DNA from: Syntrophomonadaceae bacterium
Lineage (GTDB): Bacteria; Bacillota; Syntrophomonadia; Syntrophomonadales; Syntrophomonadaceae
Direction of reading: 5' to 3'
DNA: 11,054 nucleotides
Assembly (NCBI GenBank): GCA_028698695.1
Contig: JAQVWB010000046.1
Coordinates: 1 to 11,054, forward strand
Positions 1-6,997 of the stretch are shown piece by piece (the stretch's first letter is position 1; every line of letters starts with the position of its first letter). The notes under the pieces are model-generated. The model saw only the letters and a program-made list of their open reading frames with translations. It was not told where the DNA came from and made no database searches. The translations under genes and the position numbers were made by a program.

Positions 1-307
1 AGGTAGTTTCACCTATAACCAAATCTGAAAAATGGAAAAACGGGCAGGTATCTCCCGCTGCAAATCCATAGGAAGATTTTATCAAAGGGCATAAATTCCG
101 CGGCAAAGTTTCTTCGGCCAAGGCAATAGGTGCTTCACTGGTTCCGCATAAACCAACCGGTATAGCACCCGCAGCCAGAATTAATTCCTGTGGACAATAG
201 GTGCAGTAAATCCCCACTACTTTCTGACCCTGCTCCTTGCCCTCCTTTATTCTCATCACATTCACCTGTCTGATCTTAGCAAAATCTTCAACGGTATGAT
301 TGGACAC
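1..307 (-). CDS. 2-hydroxyacyl-CoA dehydratase D-component (HgdB-like / double-cubane family), N-terminal part
   Basis: Partial gene: 102 codons from a GTG start at 307, running off the left window edge, so the C-terminal part is missing. The start follows a strong purine-rich ribosome site (GGAGAGGAGAGGGG). The visible protein carries the N-terminal signature of the HgdB/BcrC/BadD family: YCTYCPQELILAAGAIPVGL at about residues 34-53, then NLCPLIKSSYG at 71-81 and DTCPFF at 87-92. Cysteines are at 35, 38, 54, 73 and 88. Members of this family bind [4Fe-4S] or double-cubane [8Fe-7S] clusters. They either dehydrate 2-hydroxyacyl-CoA with an ATP-driven activator, or, as stand-alone double-cubane proteins, perform less defined low-potential reductions. 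No activator gene or partner subunit is in the window, so the substrate cannot be told. Family assignment is solid; the precise role is open. Confidence 0.85.
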   Translation of the reverse strand, partial: MSNHTVEDFAKIRQVNVMRIKEGKEQGQKVVGIYCTYCPQELILAAGAIPVGLCGTSEAPIALAEETLPRNLCPLIKSSYGFAAGDTCPFFHFSDLVIGETT

Positions 308-663
308 AAGCCCCTCTCCTCTCCAATAAACTATCCTCAGTATATCATGCTATAAATTATATTATAAATGAAAATTAGTTATAGTTCTCCGCTATGCCCT
401 TACTGATAACCTGTCTGCTCAAGGCCAGGGTTTAATAAATTTCTTAAGGTAATACAATTTTTATAAGGGGGGGTAAAACAACACAGATAGCAGCTGAATT
501 CGTAATCAGCTGCTATCTGCTTTTTTGTACGTATGGGAACAATATTATACGGGCACTTTTGGATATTGTTACCTCTGGTTATATATCATCACGCATTTGT
601 ATGGACATTTAATCAAGAATTTATATTTAATTAGGGTTTAAATATCCTCGCTCAATCACCAAT
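308..663. other. gene-free gap between dehydratase and restriction operon
   Basis: No ORF with a plausible start and ribosome site was found on either strand. The part next to the dehydratase is very AT-rich and holds a TATACT hexamer (minus strand, 339-344) that could be its -10 box, without a convincing -35. The only strong structure is the hairpin at 484-526, listed separately. The stretch 527-663 downstream of the endonuclease stop shows nothing recognisable. Confidence 0.5.
484..526 (+). terminator. strong intrinsic terminator, possibly bidirectional
   Basis: A perfect 14-bp stem (CAGATAGCAGCTGA at 484-497 pairing with TCAGCTGCTATCTG at 506-519) closes an 8-base loop. It is followed by C and six T on the plus strand. 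Read on the minus strand the hairpin is followed by TGTTGTTTT, a poorer but usable U-rich tail. The only adjacent gene that would need it is the minus-strand restriction operon ending at 664, about 140 bases upstream in that direction. The better U-tract faces the plus strand, where no upstream gene is visible between 308 and 483. Confidence 0.8.
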
Positions 664-1374
664 TCATTCATCTTCGTTTTCTTCAATTGTTAACATTGGA
701 CCAGTATCACTATCTGGCCCAATAGACCTCATATCTACACCATTTAAATATCCATGTACAATTCGCCATTTATTTTTATTATAACCTTTGCCGGTAATAT
801 GATTGATCGATCTGAATTGGCATTCTGAAACATCAACTATTGGAGTATTATCGTCCGGTTCAATACCAGCCAGTATTATAGGCAAAGTAATTGATAATTC
901 AGCAGATGGTAATTCTCTTCTGGTTCTTTCAAACTGGACAACATTTGAATCAATTCTTCGTGCAAGTGATGCATTAGGAATTACACAAAGCCCTAAATTA
1001 ATCATACTTTGAGAATAAGCAGTTTGAAATTTAAAAATATCTGAATACCACCTGGCAGCATTTCCAAATTGCACTTCGACCTGGATAGTCAAATCATCAA
1101 ATGTTTTTCGAAAATCTGCCTTTAAAGCTGAGTTACTTATATCCGTTGCCAAGGGATGATACTCCCATCCTAAATCTACAGATAATCTGCGATCAAAATA
1201 TGTATTCATAACTTGCTGAACTACGTCAAGTTTCGGGTTTCTCTTTGATTTTCCCGGATAAATAAAAAGTGGTGTATTAGAAATAACATCAATTATTTCA
1301 TTCCACCCATTTTCATATTTACTATGTTGTAAAATCTCCTGAGCAAACCTATAACTATATATCTCTATTCTCAT
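664..1374 (-). CDS. type II restriction endonuclease, BglII/BstYI family
   Basis: A 236-residue protein, close to the roughly 200-240 residues usual for this family. It would cleave a short palindromic DNA site not protected by the partner methyltransferase. The core is VEVQFGNAARWYSDIFKFQ (residues 99-117), which matches the VEVQF active-site strand of BglII. E100 and Q102 correspond to the Glu and the unusual Gln (in place of Lys) of the BglII/BstYI active sites. The metal-binding Asp would be D87, D93 or D94; the spacing differs from BglII, so it cannot be fixed by eye. A second family block, TRRELPSAELSITLPIILAG, lies at 151-170. The ATG overlaps the methyltransferase stop (ATGA), and its ribosome site GGAGGTGG lies inside the end of that gene, so the two are translationally coupled. 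BglII cuts AGATCT and BstYI cuts RGATCY; the specificity here is not readable from sequence. The gene is AT-rich compared with the neighbouring cca. Confidence 0.85.
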   Translation of the reverse strand: MRIEIYSYRFAQEILQHSKYENGWNEIIDVISNTPLFIYPGKSKRNPKLDVVQQVMNTYFDRRLSVDLGWEYHPLATDISNSALKADFRKTFDDLTIQVEVQFGNAARWYSDIFKFQTAYSQSMINLGLCVIPNASLARRIDSNVVQFERTRRELPSAELSITLPIILAGIEPDDNTPIVDVSECQFRSINHITGKGYNKNKWRIVHGYLNGVDMRSIGPDSDTGPMLTIEENEDE

Positions 1375-2243
1375 TGTCCACCTCCAGGCAAAGCGGGATC
1401 ATAAATCGGTCTATCCATCGGTCGGGTTTTTAATGTTCCTTCCCAGTATTGGGAAACTCTATCCCAGGCTATTTCAATATATTCGGAGACATTATCACAA
1501 CCGCATCCATTACGATTATTCTTTATAGCTGCAATTACTGTACTTCCAACCCCTAAATAAGGGTCTAATACCGTATCGCCTTCGTTGGTCAATGCCAAAA
1601 CCAATCTTTCAACTAATTCAACTGGAAATTGGCAAGGATGGATAGTTTTTTCACAATGATTCGCTTTTACATTGGGAATAATCCAAACATCTCCAGGGTT
1701 TTTTCCCAACGGATTACATGAATACTGCCCTTTTCTCGGCCCTTTAAAATATTTTTTTCCCGGATATTTAGAAGGAACCCTTACTGCATCCAAATTGAAT
1801 GTGTAATCGGAAGATTTTGTAAACCACATTATTGTCTCATATCTTCCTGAAAAACGATATTGGCAATGTAACCCATGTTCAAAATGCCAAATAATTCTAT
1901 TTCGCATGATAAGATTATTTTTTTTAAAAAGAGGATACAAAACAGCATCTAATGGGATAACCTCTTTGTCCAAACCAATATGATTACCCACCTGCCAACA
2001 TAAACTGCCATTGGGATGAAGTACTCTGACGCATTCTTTAATAATGGCTGCCTGATCAGCAATATAATTCTCCAGCGATGCCCTCTTTTCATATTTTTTA
2101 CCAATATTATATGGTGGTGATGTGACAATTAAATGAATAGATTCATCAGGTATCTTATGTAAGTAATCCAGATTATCCATTACTGACATATCAACAGTAT
2201 AATCTGCGTCAAGTTTAAATAATGTATTAGCTAATTTATTCAT
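1371..2243 (-). CDS. DNA methyltransferase of the R-M system, beta class (likely N4-cytosine)
   Basis: A 290-residue SAM-dependent DNA methyltransferase. Motif order is that of the beta class: catalytic motif IV TSPPYN at 41-46, then motif X-like IHPCQFPVELVERLV at 201-215, then the SAM-binding motif I DPYLGVGST at 227-235. TSPPYN is typical of N4-cytosine enzymes, and M.BglII is one; N6-adenine cannot be excluded. The ORF is open to a TTG 12 bases upstream. The ATG at 2243 is preferred because GGAGG stands 5 bases before it, whereas the TTG overlaps that same site. It is the first gene of the operon and overlaps the endonuclease by 4 bp, which fits protection being made before cutting. There is no N-terminal helix-turn-helix extension of the kind that lets some methyltransferases repress themselves: motif IV already begins at residue 41. 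Confidence 0.9.
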   Translation of the reverse strand: MNKLANTLFKLDADYTVDMSVMDNLDYLHKIPDESIHLIVTSPPYNIGKKYEKRASLENYIADQAAIIKECVRVLHPNGSLCWQVGNHIGLDKEVIPLDAVLYPLFKKNNLIMRNRIIWHFEHGLHCQYRFSGRYETIMWFTKSSDYTFNLDAVRVPSKYPGKKYFKGPRKGQYSCNPLGKNPGDVWIIPNVKANHCEKTIHPCQFPVELVERLVLALTNEGDTVLDPYLGVGSTVIAAIKNNRNGCGCDNVSEYIEIAWDRVSQYWEGTLKTRPMDRPIYDPALPGGGQ

Positions 2244-2253
2244 ACACGCCTCC

Positions 2254-2299
2254 AAACATTTGTTCTGAAAACATTATAGCACCCCCGGAACAAATGTTT
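2254..2299 (-). promoter_or_regulatory. R-M operon promoter flanked by paired operator-like boxes
   Basis: A perfect TATAAT -10 hexamer (minus strand, 2273-2278) lies 30 bases upstream of the methyltransferase ATG. No good -35 is seen at 17 bp (AGAAAC). On each side of the -10 sits the same 12-mer in opposite orientation: AAACATTTGTTC at 2254-2265 and GAACAAATGTTT at 2288-2299, with 22 bases between. Each box is itself close to a palindrome (AACA..TGTT). The downstream box falls between the expected transcription start and the ribosome site; the upstream box covers the -15 to -26 zone. This looks like a repressor or activator target, but the protein that would bind is not identifiable here. 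Confidence 0.6.
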
Positions 2300-2522
2300 C
2301 TATTTATTTTTTTTTGAACGAAAAAGTATGTATTTAAAAATTTTCCATAATGACTTTAACGGATTATCTTCTATATATTTTAGTAAAACTCCTTTTAACA
2401 ATATCAGTTGGGTAACTGGCTCATAATTATCCCCTTATGGAAAAGGCAACACAGCGCTCAACTTTAAGTTTGCAGCCGAGGATGATATAGTGGATAGAGG
2501 AACAATCAGGAGGGGAAGTTCT

Positions 2523-3269
2523 ATGGCAACTGATGTTGAAAGATTGGCCAGTTTGATAAAAAGCTCTCAACAAACCATCGTCGTTACCGGTGCGGGAATT
2601 AGTACCGAAGCAGGCATACCGGATTTTCGCGGTGAGAATGGCATTTATCGGCAACTGGGTGAAGATCGGGTTATGCGCATAATTAACATTGATTTTTTTA
2701 ACCGTCATCCGGAAGAGTTTTATGCCTTCTATCGTCAATATTTTGATTTTCCACCGGTGGAACCCAGTCAGGCCCATTACCGGCTGGCTGAAATGGAAGC
2801 CAGCGGTCTGGTTAATGGAATAGTAACGCAAAACATAGATAACCTGCATCAATTGGCCGGCAGCAAGAAAGTGGTCCCCGTCCACGGAACGGCCAACGTT
2901 TTTATATGTCAGAATAGTAAATGCCGAAAAGAATACCCTGATGACTATGTTAAGGAATATGCTGAGGTGGTTCCACGCTGCCAGGAATGTAATGGAGTGC
3001 TAAAACCTGATGTGGTGCTTTTTGGAGAAAATATTAAAAATTATATGGATGCCCGGGAAATGATTCTGAACGCCAAATTACTAATCGTGATTGGTTCATC
3101 TCTGACCGTATATCCACTGGCTGGATTTGTGCGTGAGTTCAGTACTTTTTATCAGGATCTGGTCATTATCAATAAAGGGCCTACTGCCATGGATCATGCC
3201 GCCTTGCTTAAAATAGATACCGGCAGCACCGGGCAATTATTAACTGAAGTTTGCCGGCAACTTAAATAG
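2523..3269 (+). CDS. cobB: NAD-dependent protein deacylase, sirtuin (SIR2/CobB family)
   Basis: A 248-residue cytosolic sirtuin that removes acetyl or other acyl groups from lysines, consuming NAD and yielding nicotinamide and O-acyl-ADP-ribose. Visible motifs are the NAD-binding GAGISTEAGIPDFRG (23-37), TQNIDNLHQLAG (102-113), the catalytic His in VHG (H121), GSSLTVYP (191-198) and INKG (216-219). The zinc ribbon uses C129, C134, C153 and C156; its first pair is spaced C-x4-C rather than the usual C-x2-C. The frame is open to a GTG at 2490, but the ATG at 2523 has AGGAGGGG 7 bases before it and starts at the usual family N-terminus, so it is chosen. The GIPDFRG sequence resembles the class U group of bacterial sirtuins. 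The gene ends 2 bases from the convergent cca stop, leaving no room for a terminator between them. Confidence 0.93.
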   Translation: MATDVERLASLIKSSQQTIVVTGAGISTEAGIPDFRGENGIYRQLGEDRVMRIINIDFFNRHPEEFYAFYRQYFDFPPVEPSQAHYRLAEMEASGLVNGIVTQNIDNLHQLAGSKKVVPVHGTANVFICQNSKCRKEYPDDYVKEYAEVVPRCQECNGVLKPDVVLFGENIKNYMDAREMILNAKLLIVIGSSLTVYPLAGFVREFSTFYQDLVIINKGPTAMDHAALLKIDTGSTGQLLTEVCRQLK

Positions 3270-3271
3270 TA

Positions 3272-4588
3272 TTATTGTTGATTTGGCTGTAAACGCTGTA
3301 ATTTTAATAATATCTGTTCCCGGTCCAAACCCTCCAACTGCAGCTCCATAGCCTTATCCAGTAATATTTTAAATTTTTTGCCTGGTGCTAAACCCAACTC
3401 CACCAGGTCCCTTCCCTGTATCAAAGGTTCCAATTGGTCGCCTGGTTTTAAACCTGATTGAAGCATACGAGCTACCAACCAATCATAAATGGGAGCAAAA
3501 TCTTCTGCCTGGCGTCCGGCTCCGCTGCGCCCCATAAAGTCAACCCGGGCCAATAATAACAACTCCTCTGTATCTACACGGTTTGCCAGCCGGACAATAG
3601 CTTTGTTGCTTACTCGCTCCCGATCTTTATATAACAGGACCGGGTGCATATGCTCGCGTACTAAAACCCTGACCGCTTCAATCAGACTATTGCCGGCTTT
3701 CAGTTCTTGAAGAAATTGACCGGCCATAGTTGCCCCAACTACATCATGGCTGTACGCAGTTATCTTTTCCCCCTGACGACGGGAGACTCGTGGTTTTCCG
3801 ATATCATGAAGCAAGGCTGCCCACATGAGTGCTTCCGGATTTTTGGATTGGTATTTGATTTTAGCGGCTTCATCAACCACCAGCAAAGTATGCTCCCATA
3901 CATCACCTTCAGGATGAGTAGCTTCAGTTTGAGCGCAATTAATCAACTCTGCCAGTTCAGGATGGCGGCGCTTAAGTATTTCGGTAGCAACCAAATACCT
4001 CAGGCCAATCGACGGTTGGGAAGAAAATAGCAGTAATTTGCGTAGTTCAGCATAGATACGTTCCGGAGCAATGGACATTATATCTGCCGCCAGAATTTGC
4101 TGTACTGTAGATGTATGCAGATCAAATCTGAATCGGGCAGCAAGTTGTACTGCCCGATAAGCACGCAAGGGGTCAGCAGTTATCGAGGTATTATTCACCG
4201 GGCGTATTATTCCCTGACGAATATCGCTCAACCCACCCACAGGATCTAATAATTCCCTGGTCAAAACATCCTGCATCATGGCATTAATGGTAAAATCACG
4301 ACGCTCTGCTGCGGCCGGGAAATCATAAACGGGATTAAGTGAAAAATCCAACTGGTGAAAACCTCTCACTTTATATATAGGAAACGATTTGCCTACTTTG
4401 CTCACTGCACCAAAGCGCGACAGTATATGCAATAATTGTTCGTCCTGCAGACCAAATACCTCAATATCTATATCCGCCTCTTTTTCCATCAATACGGTTT
4501 GAGTCAGATACAGATCACGAACATAACCACCCACATAGAACATTCGCCCACCGCATGCAATTATTTCAGCTGCTATGGCAGTTAACAT
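3272..4588 (-). CDS. cca: CCA tRNA nucleotidyltransferase with HD domain (class II)
   Basis: A 438-residue enzyme that adds or repairs the 3' CCA end of tRNA from CTP and ATP. The polymerase head has FYVGGYVRDL (17-26), the metal-binding D39-I-D41 in ADIDIEVFG, and AERRDFTINAM (94-104). A neck/body follows with APERIYAELRKLL (174-186). A C-terminal HD hydrolase domain starts near 230 with WEHTLLVVDEA and contains LLHDIGKP (259-266). Length and layout match HD-containing CCA enzymes with phosphohydrolase activity. The block ADPLRAYRAVQLAARF (138-153) aligns with the nucleotide-template motif EDPLRVLR of E. coli Cca, but the Glu is Ala here. Start: ATG with GGAGGG 5 bases upstream. It lies 33 bases after the HtrA stop on the same strand, so it is probably co-transcribed with it. 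A CC-adding or poly(A) variant is possible but less likely. Confidence 0.9.
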   Translation of the reverse strand: MLTAIAAEIIACGGRMFYVGGYVRDLYLTQTVLMEKEADIDIEVFGLQDEQLLHILSRFGAVSKVGKSFPIYKVRGFHQLDFSLNPVYDFPAAAERRDFTINAMMQDVLTRELLDPVGGLSDIRQGIIRPVNNTSITADPLRAYRAVQLAARFRFDLHTSTVQQILAADIMSIAPERIYAELRKLLLFSSQPSIGLRYLVATEILKRRHPELAELINCAQTEATHPEGDVWEHTLLVVDEAAKIKYQSKNPEALMWAALLHDIGKPRVSRRQGEKITAYSHDVVGATMAGQFLQELKAGNSLIEAVRVLVREHMHPVLLYKDRERVSNKAIVRLANRVDTEELLLLARVDFMGRSGAGRQAEDFAPIYDWLVARMLQSGLKPGDQLEPLIQGRDLVELGLAPGKKFKILLDKAMELQLEGLDREQILLKLQRLQPNQQ

Positions 4589-4621
4589 TCAATCCCTCCA
4601 GACCATGTCAGCGACTCGTAA

Positions 4622-5785
4622 TTATGGTTTAGCCTGAAGTACCACCGGTATGGTAATCTGTTTACCATCACGCAATAGCATTAAAGTAATTTTTTCTCCG
4701 GCTTTCTTACTGGCTATGGCGTTCTGAACTTCAATTGCTGTCTGAACAGCCTCCCCTTCAATGGCCTGAACAATATCAAACTGTTTAATCCCTGCCCGGG
4801 CAGCTGCCGTTCCATCCAACACTTCAACTACGATAACACCGCGGGTTTTATCAGGTAAATTCAGCTCATCACGAACAGTTTGATTCACTGCAGTCATCTG
4901 TATACCCAGAAATGGTTTAACAATTTTTTTACCGCTCCTTAATTCATCCAGTACATCCCTTGCCGTATTAATGGGAATAGCAAATCCAATTCCCTGGGCC
5001 TGAGCATTGACAGCCGTATTAATTCCAATTACCTGACCCTTCGAGTTTAATAACGGCCCGCCGCTGTTGCCAGGGTTAATTGCCGCATCAGTCTGAATCA
5101 AATTCCGGTAGTCACGGTCCTCTATACTAATCGGTCTGCCTTTGGCAGAGATCACTCCTACTGTTACCGTATGGTCCAAACCAAATGGTTGTCCAATGGC
5201 TATTACCATTTCTCCCGCTCTCATAACATCAGAATTACCCAGGGGCAGAGTCGGGTATCCGCTGCCTTCAATTTTAAGTACGGCCAAATCCAGATCATAG
5301 TCCTGACCTACTACTTTTGCCGGTATTTCGTCGTTCTCGCCATTTAGCTGAACGGTTACCTTGTCGGCCTGATTTATTACGTGCTGATTGGTGACAATGT
5401 AACCATCGGAGGAAATGATAAACCCGGTACCAATACCAGTATCATAACGTTGATCAGGTCGCACTTCAAACTGATCGCCAAAGAATTCGCGGAAAAAAGG
5501 GTCATTGAAAAAGGGGTTGTTGGGTACCGAATTAACTTTAATCTGTGACTGAATATTTACAATAGCAGGGCTGGATTTCTCAGTAATATCTGCAACACTC
5601 ATCGTTGCGCCAATACTTGGCAACAAGACCGCAGTTTTATTATCGATTTTAGCCGTCGATTCACTGTTACGGCTGCTGTTTTCCGCCAATGAAGAATTCT
5701 CATTCAGATATACAAAAAAAGCTCCCCCCAGCAAAAAAGCTATTACAAAAACAACTATCATTTTGCCCCAATTTTTTTGTTGCAC
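4622..5785 (-). CDS. degP: HtrA/DegP-like trypsin-fold serine protease with PDZ domain, membrane anchored
   Basis: A 387-residue envelope quality-control protease. A single N-terminal hydrophobic helix (about 9-27, after a basic start) anchors it with the protease domain outside the membrane; there is no clear cleavage site. A low-complexity Ser/Asn linker covers 30-48. The catalytic triad is H135 (TNQHV), D166 (LDLAVLK) and S241 (NPGNSGGPL). One PDZ domain occupies about 292-385, including FLGIQ and RAGIKQFD. A single PDZ and about 390 residues match the DegS/HtrA-type proteins common in Firmicutes. The start is GTG at 5785, with AAGGAG 10 bases upstream. The gene precedes cca by 33 bases and probably forms an operon with it; no terminator is seen between. 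No convincing promoter was found in the AT-rich 165 bases upstream. Confidence 0.92.
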   Translation of the reverse strand: MQQKNWGKMIVVFVIAFLLGGAFFVYLNENSSLAENSSRNSESTAKIDNKTAVLLPSIGATMSVADITEKSSPAIVNIQSQIKVNSVPNNPFFNDPFFREFFGDQFEVRPDQRYDTGIGTGFIISSDGYIVTNQHVINQADKVTVQLNGENDEIPAKVVGQDYDLDLAVLKIEGSGYPTLPLGNSDVMRAGEMVIAIGQPFGLDHTVTVGVISAKGRPISIEDRDYRNLIQTDAAINPGNSGGPLLNSKGQVIGINTAVNAQAQGIGFAIPINTARDVLDELRSGKKIVKPFLGIQMTAVNQTVRDELNLPDKTRGVIVVEVLDGTAAARAGIKQFDIVQAIEGEAVQTAIEVQNAIASKKAGEKITLMLLRDGKQITIPVVLQAKP

Positions 5786-5950
5786 GAATTAACATCTCCT
5801 TTCCATTAATGTCGTGGTTTAAAATATTATTATCTTTAAAAATATAACATGCAGCTCAATAAAACAATCTTTGCGTCTTTTCATTTTTCCCTGCCGATTA
5901 CGATTTTACCATAGTTATATTAAAAATTTCTTAAAAGCTTTCATTACATT

Positions 5951-5984
5951 AAAAAAAGGGGGCATCCTCTTGCGAATACTCCCC
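5951..5984 (-). terminator. intrinsic terminator of the acetate-transporter gene
   Basis: On the minus strand GGGGAGTATTC (5984-5974), a GCAA tetraloop, and GAGGATGCCCC (5969-5959) form an imperfect hairpin with two mismatches and two G-U pairs. It is followed by seven T (complement of 5957-5951). It lies about 40 bases after the stop of the YaaH-family gene and separates it from the HtrA gene. Confidence 0.75.
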
Positions 5985-6025
5985 TTAAGGAAAAAATTCC
6001 CCATCCATCCATCTATACTAATACC

Positions 6026-6652
6026 CTATGAATCAGCAGACACCGCCTGAGGTGAACTGCCTGATTTAATAAAAGGTGCTCCTAACGGCAATATTACCCG
6101 ACCAAATTTATTATTCAGGATTATACCTGCGGAGGTATATATTCCAAGTATTCCGCCTAACAAGGCCAGATATCCGGCTACAGCTGCCCATTCTGCTCCC
6201 AAATACCCCAAATCTTTAAAGGCTATAATCCATAATGCCGGTACCAGGGATGCTACAACCAAACTGAGACTTCTGGCTCCGGCAAAATAAGCTGGCAGCC
6301 AAAGCGTAATGGCGGCGGATATCGCCATCCACGCCCATCCACTAATTCTTGCATCAATTGCAATGCCATTATGACCTGCCCAGAATTTTACCAGCATCTC
6401 ACATCCGGTAACCAACATGAAATAGGCAGAGAAAAATGTAAATACATTTCCCCCCAACAGATTACCCTCTTTTAATTCCAATAAAGCAGTTATAATCTGG
6501 ATTACAAAACCACCAATCAGCCATACCCCCATAATAACTATAGCTGAATGATCAACTTTACCGGTCAATAAAGCAAAGAAGCAAAAACATGCCACTGCCA
6601 AAGCTACCAGACCTGCCGGACCTGCGCCTACCCAGTTCCCGTGTGAAGACAT
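6026..6652 (-). CDS. GPR1/FUN34/YaaH family transporter (probable acetate/succinate uptake)
   Basis: A 208-residue integral membrane protein with six hydrophobic helices and little soluble sequence, the usual size for the SatP/YaaH family, which moves acetate (and succinate) with protons. The family hallmark GNLLGGNVFTFFSAYF lies at about 63-78. The N-terminal NPAPLGL motif is represented only by GPAGLVAL (11-18), so the first Asn and second Pro of the motif are replaced. The frame is open to an in-frame GTG at 6676 and an ATG at 6673. I chose the ATG at 6652 because GGGAGGG stands 9 bases before it and family N-termini are short; the longer form would add 8 residues. It is a single gene with its own terminator. 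The -24/-12 promoter at 6763-6779 indicates activator-dependent expression. In an acetate-forming or acetate-consuming anaerobe it could work in either direction; which one is not shown by sequence. Confidence 0.85.
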   Translation of the reverse strand: MSSHGNWVGAGPAGLVALAVACFCFFALLTGKVDHSAIVIMGVWLIGGFVIQIITALLELKEGNLLGGNVFTFFSAYFMLVTGCEMLVKFWAGHNGIAIDARISGWAWMAISAAITLWLPAYFAGARSLSLVVASLVPALWIIAFKDLGYLGAEWAAVAGYLALLGGILGIYTSAGIILNNKFGRVILPLGAPFIKSGSSPQAVSADS

Positions 6653-6762
6653 CCAATGAAACCCTCCCTTCATCACCTAACCAACCAGACCAGCTGCACA
6701 TTATTATCTTCTTATCACCTCCCCGACTAAGTTAATTTGTTTTTTGCAACATAAATATATAC

Positions 6763-6779
6763 ATGCAAGCTATATGCCA
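6763..6779 (-). promoter_or_regulatory. sigma-54 (-24/-12) promoter of the YaaH-family gene
   Basis: On the minus strand TGGCAT (6779-6774), five bases, then TTGCAT (6768-6763). The GG and GC dinucleotides are exactly 10 bases apart, as the sigma-54 consensus TGGCAC-N5-TTGCW requires; the only departure is T for the last C of the -24 element. The expected start is near 6753, giving a leader of about 100 bases. Sigma-54 promoters need an enhancer-binding ATPase, whose gene is not in the window. Confidence 0.65.
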
Positions 6780-6856
6780 ATGGTAATAACCATCTTAAAA
6801 TTGCATCAACTCTTAAATAACGGTCCTGCAGGCAGCATCAATTATTGCTGTTCATT

Positions 6857-6889
6857 TGCAGCAATGCATCAGTAACATGCAATGTTGCA
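6857..6889. promoter_or_regulatory. dyad upstream of the -24/-12 promoter, candidate enhancer (UAS)
   Basis: TGCAGCAATGCAT (6857-6869) and ATGCAATGTTGCA (6877-6889) are inverted copies matching at 11 of 13 positions, around a 7-base spacer. The centre is about 120 bases upstream of the expected sigma-54 start, the usual enhancer distance. A second, overlapping perfect 7-bp inverted pair is present (ATTGCTG 6844-6850 with CAGCAAT 6859-6865). The site also lies about 45 bases upstream of the divergent LysE-family -35. Confidence 0.5.
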
Positions 6890-6932
6890 GAGAGATTGAT
6901 GGAGACTGCGCGACACATCACACAAAAAACCC

Positions 6933-6961
6933 TTGATGAGCTCTTATATAGCACTTAGAAT
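6933..6961 (+). promoter_or_regulatory. sigma-A promoter of the LysE-family gene
   Basis: TTGATG (6933-6938), a spacer of exactly 17 bases, and TAGAAT (6956-6961): one or two departures per box from TTGACA/TATAAT. The start would fall near 6968, giving a 30-base leader with the ribosome site GGAG at 6989-6992. Confidence 0.65.
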
Positions 6962-6997
6962 AGAAACCATATTAACGCATTGTAATCCGGAGAAGGG

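Noticed and set aside
803..1012. 69-codon plus-strand open frame within the endonuclease gene
   Set aside because: It is antisense to a clear BglII-family gene and has no supporting ribosome site or homology.
2405..2418. Small hairpin CAGTT-GGGT-AACTG upstream of the sirtuin gene
   Set aside because: Five base pairs without a U-tract or conserved partner; this size is expected by chance.
2427..2885. 152-codon minus-strand open frame
   Set aside because: It lies antisense to the sirtuin gene, has no ribosome site or family resemblance, and is a shadow of the plus-strand coding sequence.
6677..6753. Leader peptide with Trp codons in the YaaH-family 5' leader
   Set aside because: The ATG is poorly spaced from its GGGGAGG, the frame runs on into the main gene out of frame, and no attenuator hairpin is visible.
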